NCBI RefSeq assembly: GCF_009857595.1
Contig: NZ_WWCU01000020.1
Location: forward strand, 1 to 64,000
Direction of reading: 5' to 3'
DNA: 64,000 bases
Origin: Pseudoduganella aquatica
GTDB lineage: Bacteria; Pseudomonadota; Gammaproteobacteria; Burkholderiales; Burkholderiaceae_D
How positions within the stretch are numbered: the stretch's first letter is position 1; the number at the start of each line of letters is the position of its first letter. A program made the translations under genes and the position numbers. This document shows, piece after piece, positions 45,701 through 53,296 of the stretch. A model generated the notes under the pieces. It did not search any database, had not been told where the DNA came from, and worked only from the letters and a program-made list of their open reading frames with translations.

Positions 45701-45825
45701 TGTTCTGGGGGCCGATGGCGGTGGCCATCATGGGCGGGCTGATACTGGCCACGGCGCTGACGCTGCTGTTCCTGCCGGCGCTGTATGCGGCATGGTTCCG
45801 CGTCAAAAAGCCTGCGCAAACGTGA
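42739..45825 (+). CDS. RND efflux transporter permease (AcrB family)
   Basis: A 1028-residue inner-membrane proton-driven pump with the twelve-helix, two-large-loop AcrB architecture. The proton-relay Asp pair is in LGLLVDDAIIAVEMMVRKME, and the second half has FGMIIRNSVILVDQIEQD. The N-terminal LTRYLMAVLLLGGMLSYANL and DEDPPFTFRVMVV place it in the branch with small-molecule or metal-independent multidrug pumps, not the heavy-metal CusA group. Its substrate is unknown. No outer-membrane factor gene follows, so it must use an unlinked TolC-like channel. A REP-like element lies just after the stop. Confidence 0.94.
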   Translation: MKDGFNLSRWALEHIPLTRYLMAVLLLGGMLSYANLGQDEDPPFTFRVMVVRAFWPGATSLQMAQQVTDKLEKKLQETPHIDEISSYSKPGETLIMVKLRESAPPSETAEAWYQVRKKIGDIKGTLPQGVQGPFFNDEFGDTYGSIFALSGDGFTYAEMKDYADFVRQQLLGVSQVSKVELFGVQDEKVNIEFSHKKFAQLGIPFEAIVSQIAAQNTVESSGVLVTPTDNLQVRVSGAFKTVKDLEELELRANGTTFRLGDFATIKREYDDPPTEKMRFNGKEVIGLGVSMEKGGNIIKMGQSMEKTVAEMKAKLPVGIELQRVSDQPEAVKASVGEFVHTLIEAVLIVLAVSFVSLGMHTKPKFRLDARPGLVVALTIPLVLAVTFLFMRMLSIDLHKISLGALIIALGLLVDDAIIAVEMMVRKMEEGFSRFDAATFAYTSTALPMLTGTLITVAGFLPIGLAKSAAGEYTFTLFSVNALALIISWFVAVIFTPYIGYLLLKVQPHGDGHHELFDTPGYRKFRAVVNWCVDWRKTTIAATLAIFFLGVYGFGFIEKQFFPDSSRPELMVEIWMPEGTSFAANEKQVKKFEAYIQKQEGVVSVTSYVGTGSPRFYLPLDQIFPQTNVSQFVVLPKDLKAREALRQKITELFKVDFPEVRGRVKLLPNGPPVPYPVQFRVSGGEVEKVRAIADQVKDIMRTNPNTLGVNDNWNESVKVLRMDLDQDKMRALGVTSQTVMRAANTILSGTTVGQFRDGIKLIDIQVRQPLEERNTISILNDTNIPTPSGKSVTIGQLARVHFVWEPGVVWREGREWAITVQSDVAEGIQGPTVTGQIDPRLNELRKNLPAGYRIDVKGAASDSSEAEASISANLPLAIFIIFTLLMLQLHSFSRALLVFLTGPLGVAGAAAALLLLGRPLGFVANLGIIALFGMIIRNSVILVDQIEQDIKSGVAPWDAIVESAVRRCRPIILTAAAAALAMIPLSRSVFWGPMAVAIMGGLILATALTLLFLPALYAAWFRVKKPAQT

Positions 45826-45828
45826 CGC

Positions 45829-45924
45829 CGGCGGGTTACGCGCTCGCGCGCTAACCCGCCCTACGTGCCAATCGCGGACCTCGAAATGTCATAGGGCGGG
45901 TTAGGCGGCACGCCGTAACCCGCC
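45829..45924. repeat. REP-like double hairpin, copy 2
   Basis: Hairpins GGCGGGTTA...TAACCCGCC (45830-45860) and GGCGGGTTA...TAACCCGCC (about 45895-45924) face each other as in copy 1 at 34695-34783. TAACCCGCCCTA (45852-45863) is complementary to TAGGGCGGGTTA (45892-45903), and the linker again has CGAAATGTCA. It lies four bases after the RND pump stop. Confidence 0.85.
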
Positions 45925-45993
45925 GCCAATGCGTGCAAATTGCAGAGGAATCAAGGCATTACATTTTTAATGTTGTGTTTGAGTTAAAAAACC

Positions 45994-46022
45994 CTTCCGT
46001 ACTCGGAAAAAAACAGTAAAAT
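45994..46022 (+). promoter_or_regulatory. Weak candidate promoter for tRNA-Leu and tig
   Basis: TAAAAT at 46017-46022 could be a -10 hexamer; the -35 region (CTTCCG, 45994-45999) matches poorly. It stands about 105 bases upstream of tRNA-Leu, in the AT-richest stretch of this spacer. Confidence 0.3.
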
Positions 46023-46060
46023 ACCGCGTTGAAGTTGAAAGCCCCTGCTGAGGCGGGGTG

Positions 46061-46104
46061 GGGCGGCCCCTTTTCAATGGACCTTTATTGAAAACGGCCC
46101 GCCC
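46061..46104 (+). other. Strong RNA hairpin in the leader before tRNA-Leu
   Basis: GGGCG-GCC-CC-TTTTCAAT pairs with ATTGAAAA-C-GGC-C-CGCCC around an eight-base loop, giving three helical blocks of 5, 3 and 8 pairs with small bulges. It ends 22 bases before the tRNA. It has only weak T runs after it, so it is a poor terminator and may be a processing or attenuation element. Confidence 0.45.
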
Positions 46105-46126
46105 TTTGCTTTTGTACAAATACGCC

Positions 46127-46213
46127 GCGAGGATGGCGAAATTGGTAGACGCACCAGGTTTAGGTCCTGACGCCAGCAATGGTGTGGGGGTTCGAGTCCC
46201 CCTCCTCGCACCA
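46127..46213 (+). tRNA. tRNA-Leu (anticodon UAG), CCA encoded
   Basis: An 87-base class II tRNA. Acceptor stem GCGAGGA pairs with TCCTCGC, the anticodon loop is TTTAGGT, a long variable arm follows, and the T arm is GGGGGTTCGAGTCCCCC. CCA is encoded. The first pair of the anticodon stem is a C-A mismatch. It ends 33 bases before the tig start on the same strand. Confidence 0.95.
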
Positions 46214-46246
46214 CAGTATTCTTTATATTTTTTGGACGATTTTTAC

Positions 46247-47587
46247 ATGGCAACTGCAGTCGAAACCCTGGGCAAACTCGAACGTCGTATCACGATCTCC
46301 TTCCCGCTGAGCGAAGTCCGCACGGAAGTTGAGAAGCGCCTGAAAGTGCAAGCCAAGTCGGCTAAGGCACCAGGCTTCCGTCCTGGCAAAGTGCCCATGA
46401 AAATGGTCGCCGCACAATTCGGTTATCAGATCGAAACCGAAGTGCTGAACGATAAGGTCGGCCGCGCCTTCAACGACGCCGCCAACGCAGCGGAACTGCG
46501 CGTAGCAGGCTACCCGCGCATCGAACCGAAGAACGATTCGCCTGAAGGCCAGCTGGCCTTCGACGCAACGTTCGAAGTGTACCCGGAAGTCGTCATCGGC
46601 GACCTGTCCACCGTTGAAATCGAAACCGTGAAAGCCGAAGTGTCGGACGCGGAAATCGACAAGACCATCGAAATCCTGCGCAAGCAGCGCGTGCACTTCC
46701 ACACCAAAGGCGAAGCCGGCGAACACGGCGACGGCGGTGCTCCTATCGCAGCCAATGGCGACAAAGTGACCGTGGACTTCGTCGGCTCGATCGACGGCGT
46801 GGAATTCCCAGGCGGCAAAGCTGAAGACTACCCGTTCGTGCTGGGCGAAGGCCGCATGCTGCCTGAGTTCGAAGCCGCAACCGTAGGCCTGAAAGTCGGC
46901 GAATCCAAGACCTTCGACCTGGCTTTCCCAGAGGATTACCATGGCAAGGACGTGGCCGGCAAAACCGCCCAGTTCACCATCACCCTGAAACAGCTGGAAT
47001 GGGCGCACCTGCCGGAAGTCGACGCTGAATTCGCCAAATCGCTGGGCGTAGCCGACGGCGACCTGGCCAAAATGCGCGAAGACATCAAAGTCAACCTGGA
47101 ACGCGAAGTGACCGGCCGTGTGAAAGCACGCAACAAGGAAGCCGTGATGGATGCGCTGGTCAAGTCCGCCACCCTGGACGTGCCGCAAGCCCTGATCGCC
47201 CAGGACACCGAGCGCCTGGCCGAAATGACCCGCCAGGACATGGCTCAGCGCGGCATGAACGTCAAAGACGTGCCATTCCCGCCGGAACTGTTCGCCGACA
47301 AGGCCGAGCGCCGCGTGCGCCTGGGCCTGATCCTGTCGCAGCTGGTCAACGAGAACAAACTGCAAGCGCTGCCTGAGCAAGTCAAAGCGCAAGTGGAAGA
47401 TTTCGCCCAAAGCTACGAAGACCCGCGCGAAGTGCTGAAGTACTACTACAGCGACCGCCGCCGTCTGGCTGAAGTCGAAGCCCTTGTATTAGAAGAAAAC
47501 GTCGTTAACTTCGTTCTGGGCCTGTCGAAAACCACGTCGAAAGCTGTTGCCTTCGACGAGCTGATGGGAAGCAACGCGCAAGCGTAA
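46247..47587 (+). CDS. tig: Trigger factor, ribosome-associated chaperone
   Basis: A 446-residue chaperone with peptidyl-prolyl isomerase domain. The ribosome-binding signature [12 protein letters not shown] lies near residue 45, the FKBP-like domain near 165-245 ([33 protein letters not shown]), and the C-terminal arm domain follows. The frame is open through the tRNA, but the ATG at 46247 starts the family sequence ([20 protein letters not shown]). It is the head of the tig-clpP-clpX-lon block. Confidence 0.97.
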   Translation: MATAVETLGKLERRITISFPLSEVRTEVEKRLKVQAKSAKAPGFRPGKVPMKMVAAQFGYQIETEVLNDKVGRAFNDAANAAELRVAGYPRIEPKNDSPEGQLAFDATFEVYPEVVIGDLSTVEIETVKAEVSDAEIDKTIEILRKQRVHFHTKGEAGEHGDGGAPIAANGDKVTVDFVGSIDGVEFPGGKAEDYPFVLGEGRMLPEFEAATVGLKVGESKTFDLAFPEDYHGKDVAGKTAQFTITLKQLEWAHLPEVDAEFAKSLGVADGDLAKMREDIKVNLEREVTGRVKARNKEAVMDALVKSATLDVPQALIAQDTERLAEMTRQDMAQRGMNVKDVPFPPELFADKAERRVRLGLILSQLVNENKLQALPEQVKAQVEDFAQSYEDPREVLKYYYSDRRRLAEVEALVLEENVVNFVLGLSKTTSKAVAFDELMGSNAQA

Positions 47588-47623
47588 TCCAGCTTCAGAG
47601 AAGCTGCATCAAAGGAATAAAGC

Positions 47624-48244
47624 ATGATGAACCGTAATCCGGCACTCGACACCGAAATGCTCGGCCTGGTGCCGATGGTGATTGAACAAAGCGGCCGAGG
47701 CGAGCGCTCGTATGATATTTACTCGCGCCTGCTGAAGGAGCGCGTGATTTTCATGGTAGGTCCCGTCAACGACCAGATGGCCAATCTGATCGTTGCCCAG
47801 CTGCTGTTCCTGGAAAGCGAAAATCCGGACAAGGATATCTCGCTCTACATCAACTCTCCTGGCGGTTCGGTTTCGGCCGGCCTGGCGATCTACGACACGA
47901 TGCAGTTCATCAAGCCGGACGTGTCCACCCTGTGCACCGGCATGGCGGCGTCGATGGGCGCCTTCCTGCTGGCGGCAGGCGCGAAGGGCAAGCGTTTCTC
48001 GCTGCCTAACTCGCGCATCATGATTCACCAGCCTTCCGGCGGCTCGCAGGGCATGGCTTCGGACATCGAAATCCAGGCCAAGGAAATCCTCTACCTGCGC
48101 CATCGCCTGAACTCGATCATGGCCGAACGCACCGGCCAGACGGTGGAACAGATCGCCAAGGACACCGACCGCGACCGATTCCTGTCCGCCGAGGAGGCCA
48201 CCGAATACGGCCTGATCGACAAAGTGTTGACCAGCCGCGGCTAA
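47624..48244 (+). CDS. clpP: ATP-dependent Clp protease proteolytic subunit
   Basis: A 206-residue serine protease forming the tetradecameric ClpP barrel. The catalytic triad is seen: Ser in [13 protein letters not shown], His in [10 protein letters not shown], and Asp in [21 protein letters not shown] precedes the ATG. It works with ClpX, whose gene follows across an intrinsic terminator, and lies 36 bases after tig. Confidence 0.97.
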   Translation: MMNRNPALDTEMLGLVPMVIEQSGRGERSYDIYSRLLKERVIFMVGPVNDQMANLIVAQLLFLESENPDKDISLYINSPGGSVSAGLAIYDTMQFIKPDVSTLCTGMAASMGAFLLAAGAKGKRFSLPNSRIMIHQPSGGSQGMASDIEIQAKEILYLRHRLNSIMAERTGQTVEQIAKDTDRDRFLSAEEATEYGLIDKVLTSRG

Positions 48245-48270
48245 TGCGTCCTCAGCGCTGAGAACCAAAA

Positions 48271-48311
48271 AAGACGCCCGGACGCTACAACGTTCCGGGC
48301 GTTTCTTTTTT
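48271..48311 (+). terminator. Intrinsic terminator after clpP
   Basis: ACGCCCGGA (48274-48282) pairs with TCCGGGCGT (48294-48302), followed by TTCTTTTTTATTT. An A run before the stem makes it partly bidirectional. It means clpX needs its own promoter or read-through. Confidence 0.9.
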
Positions 48312-48401
48312 ATTTCAGGTAGCATGTGCTATGTACGCCGCCGCAGAGTTTGCTTCGCGGCATGCAGCAGCACCAATATTGCAACTACTTAAACAAGTCC
48401 C

Positions 48402-49670
48402 ATGTCCGAGAAAAAATCCTCCAGCGGCGAAAAACTCCTCTACTGCTCGTTCTGCGGCAAGAGCCAGCACGAGGTCAAGAAGCTGATCGCCGGCCCGTCC
48501 GTCTTCATCTGCGACGAATGCATCGACTTGTGCAACGACATCATCCGTGACGAGACGTCCAGCATCGAGTCGGTCACCGGCGCCAAGTCCGACCTGCCGA
48601 CCCCGCACGAAATCAAGGAATTGCTGGACCAGTACGTCATCGGCCAGCAGACCGCCAAGCGCATCCTGTCGGTTGCGGTGTACAACCATTACAAGCGTCT
48701 GAAGCACCTGGGCAAGAAGGATGACATCGAACTGGCCAAGAGCAACATCTTGCTGGTCGGTCCTACCGGCTCGGGCAAGACCCTGCTGGCGCAGACCCTG
48801 GCCCGCATGCTCAACGTGCCGTTCGTGATCGCCGACGCCACCACCCTGACCGAAGCCGGCTACGTGGGCGAAGACGTCGAGAACATCATCCAGAAGCTGC
48901 TGCAAAGCTGCAACTACGATGTGGAAAAGGCCCAGCGCGGCATCGTCTACATCGACGAGATCGACAAGATTTCGCGCAAGTCCGACAATCCGTCCATCAC
49001 GCGCGACGTGTCGGGCGAGGGCGTGCAGCAGGCGCTGCTGAAGCTGATCGAGGGCACCATGGCCTCGGTGCCTCCGCAGGGCGGCCGCAAGCACCCGAAC
49101 CAGGACTTCGTGCAGATCGACACCACCAACATCATGTTCATCTGCGGCGGCGCCTTCGACGGCCTGGCCAAGATCATCTCCAACCGTTCGGAGAAGAGCG
49201 GCATCGGCTTCTCGGCCACCGTCAAGAGCAAGGAGCAGCGCGCTGCCTCCGAGATCCTGATGGAAGCGGAACCGGAAGACCTGATCAAGTTCGGCCTGAT
49301 CCCCGAGCTGGTGGGCCGTCTGCCTGTGGTGGCTACGCTGGCCGAGCTGACCGAGGAAGCGCTGATCCAGATCCTGGTCGAGCCGAAGAACGCCCTGGTC
49401 AAGCAGTACAGCAAGCTGCTGGACATGGAAGGCTCCGAGCTGGAGATCCGCCCGGCCGCACTGCACGCCATCGCCAAGAAGGCGCTGGCCCGCAAGACCG
49501 GCGCGCGCGGCCTGCGCTCCATCCTGGAACACGCATTGCTGGACGTGATGTATGAACTGCCAAATGAGCAGAATGTGAGCAAAGTGGTGATTGATGAAAA
49601 TACCATCACCAGCGGCGCGAAACCCTTGCTCATTTATCAGGAAAGCCCAAAAGCCTCTGGTGAAAATTAA
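48402..49670 (+). CDS. clpX: ATP-dependent unfoldase subunit ClpX
   Basis: A 422-residue AAA+ unfoldase. The N-terminal zinc-binding domain carries two CxxC pairs ([10 protein letters not shown] and [10 protein letters not shown]). Walker A is [12 protein letters not shown], pore loop [10 protein letters not shown], Walker [12 protein letters not shown], and the RKH loop lies in [11 protein letters not shown]. It delivers ssrA-tagged and other substrates to ClpP. The length is normal for the family. The gene is 157 bases after clpP with a terminator between. Confidence 0.97.
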   Translation: MSEKKSSSGEKLLYCSFCGKSQHEVKKLIAGPSVFICDECIDLCNDIIRDETSSIESVTGAKSDLPTPHEIKELLDQYVIGQQTAKRILSVAVYNHYKRLKHLGKKDDIELAKSNILLVGPTGSGKTLLAQTLARMLNVPFVIADATTLTEAGYVGEDVENIIQKLLQSCNYDVEKAQRGIVYIDEIDKISRKSDNPSITRDVSGEGVQQALLKLIEGTMASVPPQGGRKHPNQDFVQIDTTNIMFICGGAFDGLAKIISNRSEKSGIGFSATVKSKEQRAASEILMEAEPEDLIKFGLIPELVGRLPVVATLAELTEEALIQILVEPKNALVKQYSKLLDMEGSELEIRPAALHAIAKKALARKTGARGLRSILEHALLDVMYELPNEQNVSKVVIDENTITSGAKPLLIYQESPKASGEN

Positions 49671-49701
49671 ATAAGTACTGCACACATGCGCAAAATTCGT
49701 T

Positions 49702-49729
49702 TTGCATCCATGGGGCAAGGCGGTACAAT
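49702..49729 (+). promoter_or_regulatory. Promoter in the clpX-lon spacer
   Basis: TTGCAT (49702-49707) and TACAAT (49724-49729) with a 16-base spacer form a good sigma-70-like promoter. Transcription would start near 49736, only about 30 bases before the terminator hairpin at 49766-49803, so the default product would be an RNA of about 65-70 bases. Confidence 0.5.
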
Positions 49730-49765
49730 TTAAATCAATAAGAGAATGCAGGCTTCATTCGGAAA

Positions 49766-49803
49766 GCCACACGCGATGCCTGCGTCGCGCGTGGCTTTTT
49801 TAT
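49766..49803 (+). terminator. Intrinsic terminator / possible attenuator between clpX and lon
   Basis: GCCACACGCGA (49766-49776) pairs with TCGCGCGTGGC (49785-49795) with one A-C mismatch, followed by TTTTTTATTT. The loop TGCCTGCG contains GCCTGC, complementary to GCAGGC at 49748-49753 upstream, so an alternative pairing exists that is compatible with an attenuator or a pseudoknotted small RNA. Confidence 0.8.
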
Positions 49804-49873
49804 TTGAGTTTGCATATTTTTATAGCACGGCAGGATTCTCAGCTGAATTGTTAAGAATTATTATCTGCCGGGT

Positions 49874-49901
49874 CTTGTGATTTGGCATCTTTGCGCCAAT
49901 A
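49874..49901 (+). promoter_or_regulatory. Weak heat-shock-like (sigma-32) promoter candidate before lon
   Basis: CTTGTGA at 49874-49880 resembles a sigma-32 -35 box, and GCCAATAT near 49894-49901 loosely resembles its -10 box (CCCCATNT) after 13 bases. lon is a heat-shock gene in most proteobacteria, which supports looking here; the match itself is weak. Confidence 0.25.
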
Positions 49902-49931
49902 TCTGCAACACGCTTTCACATAAGGTACGCC

Positions 49932-52343
49932 ATGACAACTTCCAAATTAACTGAGCAAACTCAACTGCCGTTATTGCCGCTGCGGGATGTTGTAGTTTTC
50001 CCGCATATGGTGATACCGCTGTTTGTAGGTCGCCCCAAGTCGATCAAGGCGCTGGAAGCCGCGATGGAGCAGGGCAAGAGCATCATGCTCGCCGCCCAGA
50101 AAGCTGCCGCCAAGGACGAACCTTCTGCTTCCGATATTTATGAAATCGGTTGCGTGGCCAACATCCTGCAGATGCTGAAACTGCCGGACGGCACCGTCAA
50201 GGTGCTGGTCGAGGGCGCCCAGCGCGCCCGTATCAACAAAATCACCGACACGCCGACGCACTTCGTGGCCGACCTGACCCCGCTCGATTCCGAGGTGGGC
50301 GACGATTCGGAAATCGAAGCGATGCGCCGCGCCATCGTCCAGCAGTTCGACCAGTACGTCAAACTGAACAAAAAGATTCCACCGGAGATCCTGGCTTCGC
50401 TGTCCGGCATCGACGACGCCGGCCGCCTGGCCGACACCGTGGCTGCCCACCTGCCGCTCAAGCTTGAGCAGAAGCAGGTGATCCTGGAGATCTTCAACGT
50501 CGCCAAGCGCCTGGAGCACCTGCTCGGCCAGCTGGAAGGCGAGCTCGATATCCTGCAGGTGGAAAAGCGCATCCGTGGCCGCGTCAAGCGCCAGATGGAG
50601 AAGTCGCAGCGCGAGTACTACCTGAACGAGCAGGTCAAAGCCATCCAGAAGGAACTGGGCGAGGGCGAAGACGGCGCGGACCTGGACGAGCTGGAAAAGA
50701 AAGTCGCTGCCGCCAAGATGCCGAAAGAGGCGCTGGACAAGGCCAACGCCGAGCTGAAAAAGCTCAAGCTGATGTCGCCGATGTCGGCCGAAGCCACCGT
50801 GGTGCGCAACTACATCGACACCCTGGTCGGCCTGCCCTGGAAGAAGAAATCCAAGGTCAACAACGACCTGGCGAACGCCGAGAAAGTGCTCGAGGGCGAC
50901 CACTACGGCCTGGACAAGGTCAAAGAACGCATCCTGGAATACCTCGCGGTGCAGCAGCGCGTGGACAAGCTGAAGGCGCCCATCCTGTGCTTCGTCGGGC
51001 CTCCGGGCGTGGGCAAGACCTCGCTGGGCCAGTCCATCGCCCGCGCCACGAACCGCAAGTTCGTGCGCATGGCCCTGGGCGGCGTGCGCGACGAAGCCGA
51101 GATACGCGGCCACCGCCGTACCTACATCGGCTCCATGCCGGGCAAGGTGCTGCAGTCGCTGGCGAAAGTCGGCGTGCGCAATCCGCTGTTCCTGCTGGAC
51201 GAAATCGACAAGATGGGCGCGGACTTCCGCGGCGATCCGTCGTCGGCCCTGCTGGAGGTGCTGGACCCTGAGCAGAACCACACCTTCTCGGACCACTACA
51301 TCGAAGTGGACTTCGACCTGAGCGACGTGATGTTCGTGGCGACCTCGAACTCGTACAACATCCCGCCGGCCCTGCTGGACCGCATGGAAGTGATACGCCT
51401 GTCGGGCTACACGGAAGACGAGAAAACCAACATCTCGCAGCGCTACCTGCTGCCGAAACAGATCAAGAACAACGGTCTGAAGGAAGAAGAGATCTCGGTA
51501 TCGGAAGCCGCGCTGCGCGACATCATCCGCTACTACACCCGCGAAGCCGGCGTGCGCTCGCTGGAACGCGAAGTGTCCAAGATCTGCCGCAAGGTAGTGA
51601 AGATGCTGCTGCTGAAGAAGACCGAGAAGAAGGTCGCCGTGACGCCGAAAAACCTGGACAAGTTCCTGGGCGTGCGCCGCTACGACTTCGGCGTGGCCGA
51701 GAAGGAAAACCAGGTGGGCCAGGTGGTCGGTCTGGCATGGACCGAGGTGGGCGGCGATCTGCTGACCATCGAGGCCATGACCATGCCGGGCAAGGGCAAC
51801 GTGATCCGCACCGGCACGCTGGGCGACGTGATGAAGGAGTCGATCGAAGCGGCGCGCACCGTGGTGCGCAGCCGTGCCAGCCGCCTGGGCATCAAGTCCG
51901 AGGTGTTCGAGAAGAGCGATATCCACATCCACGTGCCGGAAGGCGCGACGCCGAAGGACGGTCCTTCCGCAGGCATCGGCATGACGACCGCGCTGGTGTC
52001 CATCTTCACGGGCATCCCGGTGCGCGCAGACGTGGCGATGACGGGCGAAATCACGCTGCGCGGCGAAGTGCTGCCGATCGGCGGCCTGAAGGAGAAGCTG
52101 CTGGCGGCGCATCGCGGCGGCATCAAGACGGTGCTGATCCCCGAGCAGAACGTGAAGGACCTGGCCGAAATTCCGGACAACGTGAAGAACAAGCTGGAAA
52201 TCGTGCCGGTGCGCTGGATCGACAAAGTGCTGGAAATCGCACTCGAGCGCCAGCCGGAAGCCATCGTGGAAACCCCTCCGGTGGAGGCGGTGGCGGCGGC
52301 GGCAGCCAAGGTTGACGGCCAGGGCGAAGTGGTCAAGCACTAA
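49932..52343 (+). CDS. lon: ATP-dependent protease Lon
   Basis: An 803-residue Lon protease: N-terminal substrate-recognition domain, coiled coil (about 190-250), AAA+ module with Walker [13 protein letters not shown] and Walker [13 protein letters not shown], and C-terminal protease domain with catalytic Ser in [11 protein letters not shown] and Lys in [11 protein letters not shown]. It degrades misfolded and short-lived regulatory proteins in the cytosol. AAGGTACGCC precedes the ATG. It is followed by a clean terminator and then hupB, the classical order. Confidence 0.97.
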   Translation: MTTSKLTEQTQLPLLPLRDVVVFPHMVIPLFVGRPKSIKALEAAMEQGKSIMLAAQKAAAKDEPSASDIYEIGCVANILQMLKLPDGTVKVLVEGAQRARINKITDTPTHFVADLTPLDSEVGDDSEIEAMRRAIVQQFDQYVKLNKKIPPEILASLSGIDDAGRLADTVAAHLPLKLEQKQVILEIFNVAKRLEHLLGQLEGELDILQVEKRIRGRVKRQMEKSQREYYLNEQVKAIQKELGEGEDGADLDELEKKVAAAKMPKEALDKANAELKKLKLMSPMSAEATVVRNYIDTLVGLPWKKKSKVNNDLANAEKVLEGDHYGLDKVKERILEYLAVQQRVDKLKAPILCFVGPPGVGKTSLGQSIARATNRKFVRMALGGVRDEAEIRGHRRTYIGSMPGKVLQSLAKVGVRNPLFLLDEIDKMGADFRGDPSSALLEVLDPEQNHTFSDHYIEVDFDLSDVMFVATSNSYNIPPALLDRMEVIRLSGYTEDEKTNISQRYLLPKQIKNNGLKEEEISVSEAALRDIIRYYTREAGVRSLEREVSKICRKVVKMLLLKKTEKKVAVTPKNLDKFLGVRRYDFGVAEKENQVGQVVGLAWTEVGGDLLTIEAMTMPGKGNVIRTGTLGDVMKESIEAARTVVRSRASRLGIKSEVFEKSDIHIHVPEGATPKDGPSAGIGMTTALVSIFTGIPVRADVAMTGEITLRGEVLPIGGLKEKLLAAHRGGIKTVLIPEQNVKDLAEIPDNVKNKLEIVPVRWIDKVLEIALERQPEAIVETPPVEAVAAAAAKVDGQGEVVKH

Positions 52344-52375
52344 GCCCGGCTCGCATAAATTGTCCGTTTGACCAT

Positions 52376-52410
52376 AAACAGGCGCCGAAATGGCGCCTGT
52401 TTCAATTTTT
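52376..52410 (+). terminator. Intrinsic terminator after lon
   Basis: AAACAGGCGCC (52376-52386) pairs with GGCGCCTGTTT (52392-52402) around a GAAAT loop; a T-rich tract CAATTTTT follows. Confidence 0.9.
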
Positions 52411-52463
52411 ACTGTGGTTTTGTACTGTGTTTCCCTTGACACAAGGTTGCAACGGCTTGTTTA

Positions 52464-52514
52464 ATACGGCCTGAGATTTTCTCTGCCGTATAAAAACGGT
52501 ATAAACGATATAAA
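52464..52514 (+). promoter_or_regulatory. hupB promoter region with tandem TATAAA boxes
   Basis: ATACGGC (52464-52470) and GCCGTAT (52485-52491) form a seven-base inverted repeat. Three TATAAA words follow at 52489-52494, 52500-52505 and 52509-52514, about one helical turn apart, ending 20 bases before the start codon. One is probably the -10 element; the phasing suggests bendable DNA that HU itself could bind. Confidence 0.4.
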
Positions 52515-52534
52515 CCTTTGTGACGGGGAAGCTT

Positions 52535-52807
52535 GTGAACAAGACTGAATTGATCGACCATATTGCCACTTCCGCTGACATCTCGAAAGCGGCTGCTGCG
52601 CGCGCACTGGATGCGGTGATCGATGGCGTAACTACTACTCTGGCTAAGAACGACAGCGTCACCCTGGTCGGCTTTGGCACTTTCTCCGTGAGCGAACGCG
52701 CTGCCCGCACCGGCCGCAATCCGCGCACGAAAGAAGAAATCGTGATCGAAGCAGCTAAAGTTCCTAAATTTAAAGCTGGCAAAGCTTTGAAGGATGCAGT
52801 AAACTAA
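52535..52807 (+). CDS. hupB: DNA-binding protein HU-beta
   Basis: A 90-residue HU-family nucleoid protein ([20 protein letters not shown]) with the DNA-binding arm signature [20 protein letters not shown] and a C-terminal [12 protein letters not shown]. It binds and bends DNA as a dimer. GTG at 52535 is chosen: GACGGGGAAG precedes it, and the residues from the upstream frame are not part of the family. It is downstream of lon as in most proteobacteria. Confidence 0.95.
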   Translation: MNKTELIDHIATSADISKAAAARALDAVIDGVTTTLAKNDSVTLVGFGTFSVSERAARTGRNPRTKEEIVIEAAKVPKFKAGKALKDAVN

Positions 52808-52848
52808 CGGACTTCGGTGAGCCGCTGGCTCACTGGAGCGGTTTGATT

Positions 52849-52924
52849 GGGCGCTTAGCTCAGTTGGTAGAGCGGAGCCCTTACAAGGCTTAGGTCGGGA
52901 GTTCGAGCCTCTCAGCGCCCACCA
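52849..52924 (+). tRNA. tRNA-Val (anticodon UAC), CCA encoded
   Basis: A 76-base tRNA. Acceptor stem GGGCGCT pairs with AGCGCCC, the D arm is TAGCTCAGTTGGTAGAGC, the anticodon loop is CTTACAA, and the T arm contains GTTCGAG. CCA is encoded. Confidence 0.95.
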
Positions 52925-52968
52925 GTCAAGCCAAGCGCAGTAACAGTGATGCTGTACCTGTATTTGCT

Positions 52969-53045
52969 GGAGCGGTAGTTCAGTTGGTTAGAATACCGGC
53001 CTGTCACGCCGGGGGTCGCGGGTTCGAGTCCCGTCCGCTCCGCCA
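52969..53045 (+). tRNA. tRNA-Asp (anticodon GUC), copy 1
   Basis: A 77-base tRNA. Acceptor stem GGAGCGG pairs with CCGCTCC, the anticodon loop is CTGTCAC, and the T arm is GCGGGTTCGAGTCCCGT. CCA is encoded. It is identical to the copy at 53071-53147. Confidence 0.96.
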
Positions 53046-53070
53046 ACAAATACATATAAACATCTGACCA

Positions 53071-53147
53071 GGAGCGGTAGTTCAGTTGGTTAGAATACCG
53101 GCCTGTCACGCCGGGGGTCGCGGGTTCGAGTCCCGTCCGCTCCGCCA
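53071..53147 (+). tRNA. tRNA-Asp (anticodon GUC), copy 2
   Basis: Identical in all 77 bases to copy 1, from which a 25-base spacer separates it. It is followed ten bases later by an intrinsic terminator that likely ends the tRNA-Val/Asp/Asp transcript. Confidence 0.96.
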
Positions 53148-53157
53148 AGAATATGGA

Positions 53158-53194
53158 AGCCCCTGCAGCTGAAAAGTTGCAGGGGCTTTTTCAT
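53158..53194 (+). terminator. Intrinsic terminator after the tRNA cluster
   Basis: AGCCCCTGCA (53158-53167) pairs with TGCAGGGGCT (53178-53187), followed by TTTTCATTTTT. Confidence 0.9.
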
Positions 53195-53296
53195 TTTTGC
53201 CATGCTTGCCGTTTTCTCAAAACTGTGCCTTGCTATAGAGCGGCACGGCGCTGTAAAATCGCGACGGAATATTTCCTCTCTAAGAATTGGCGGACC

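Noticed and set aside
42760-45819. 1000-residue minus-strand frame opposite the RND pump
   Set aside because: It has low-complexity His/Gln/Arg-rich composition and is a codon shadow of the pump gene.
49971-52442. 820-residue minus-strand frame opposite lon
   Set aside because: A shadow of lon; no motifs and runs through the lon terminator.
52969-53147. CRISPR-like direct repeat
   Set aside because: The two 77-base repeats are complete tRNA-Asp genes; no further units and no cas genes.
52912-53148. Minus-strand frame encoding a duplicated AERTGLEPATPGVTGRYS-like peptide
   Set aside because: It is the antisense of the two identical tRNA-Asp genes; the internal repeat is simply the tRNA duplication. 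This is a well-known spurious protein in databases.
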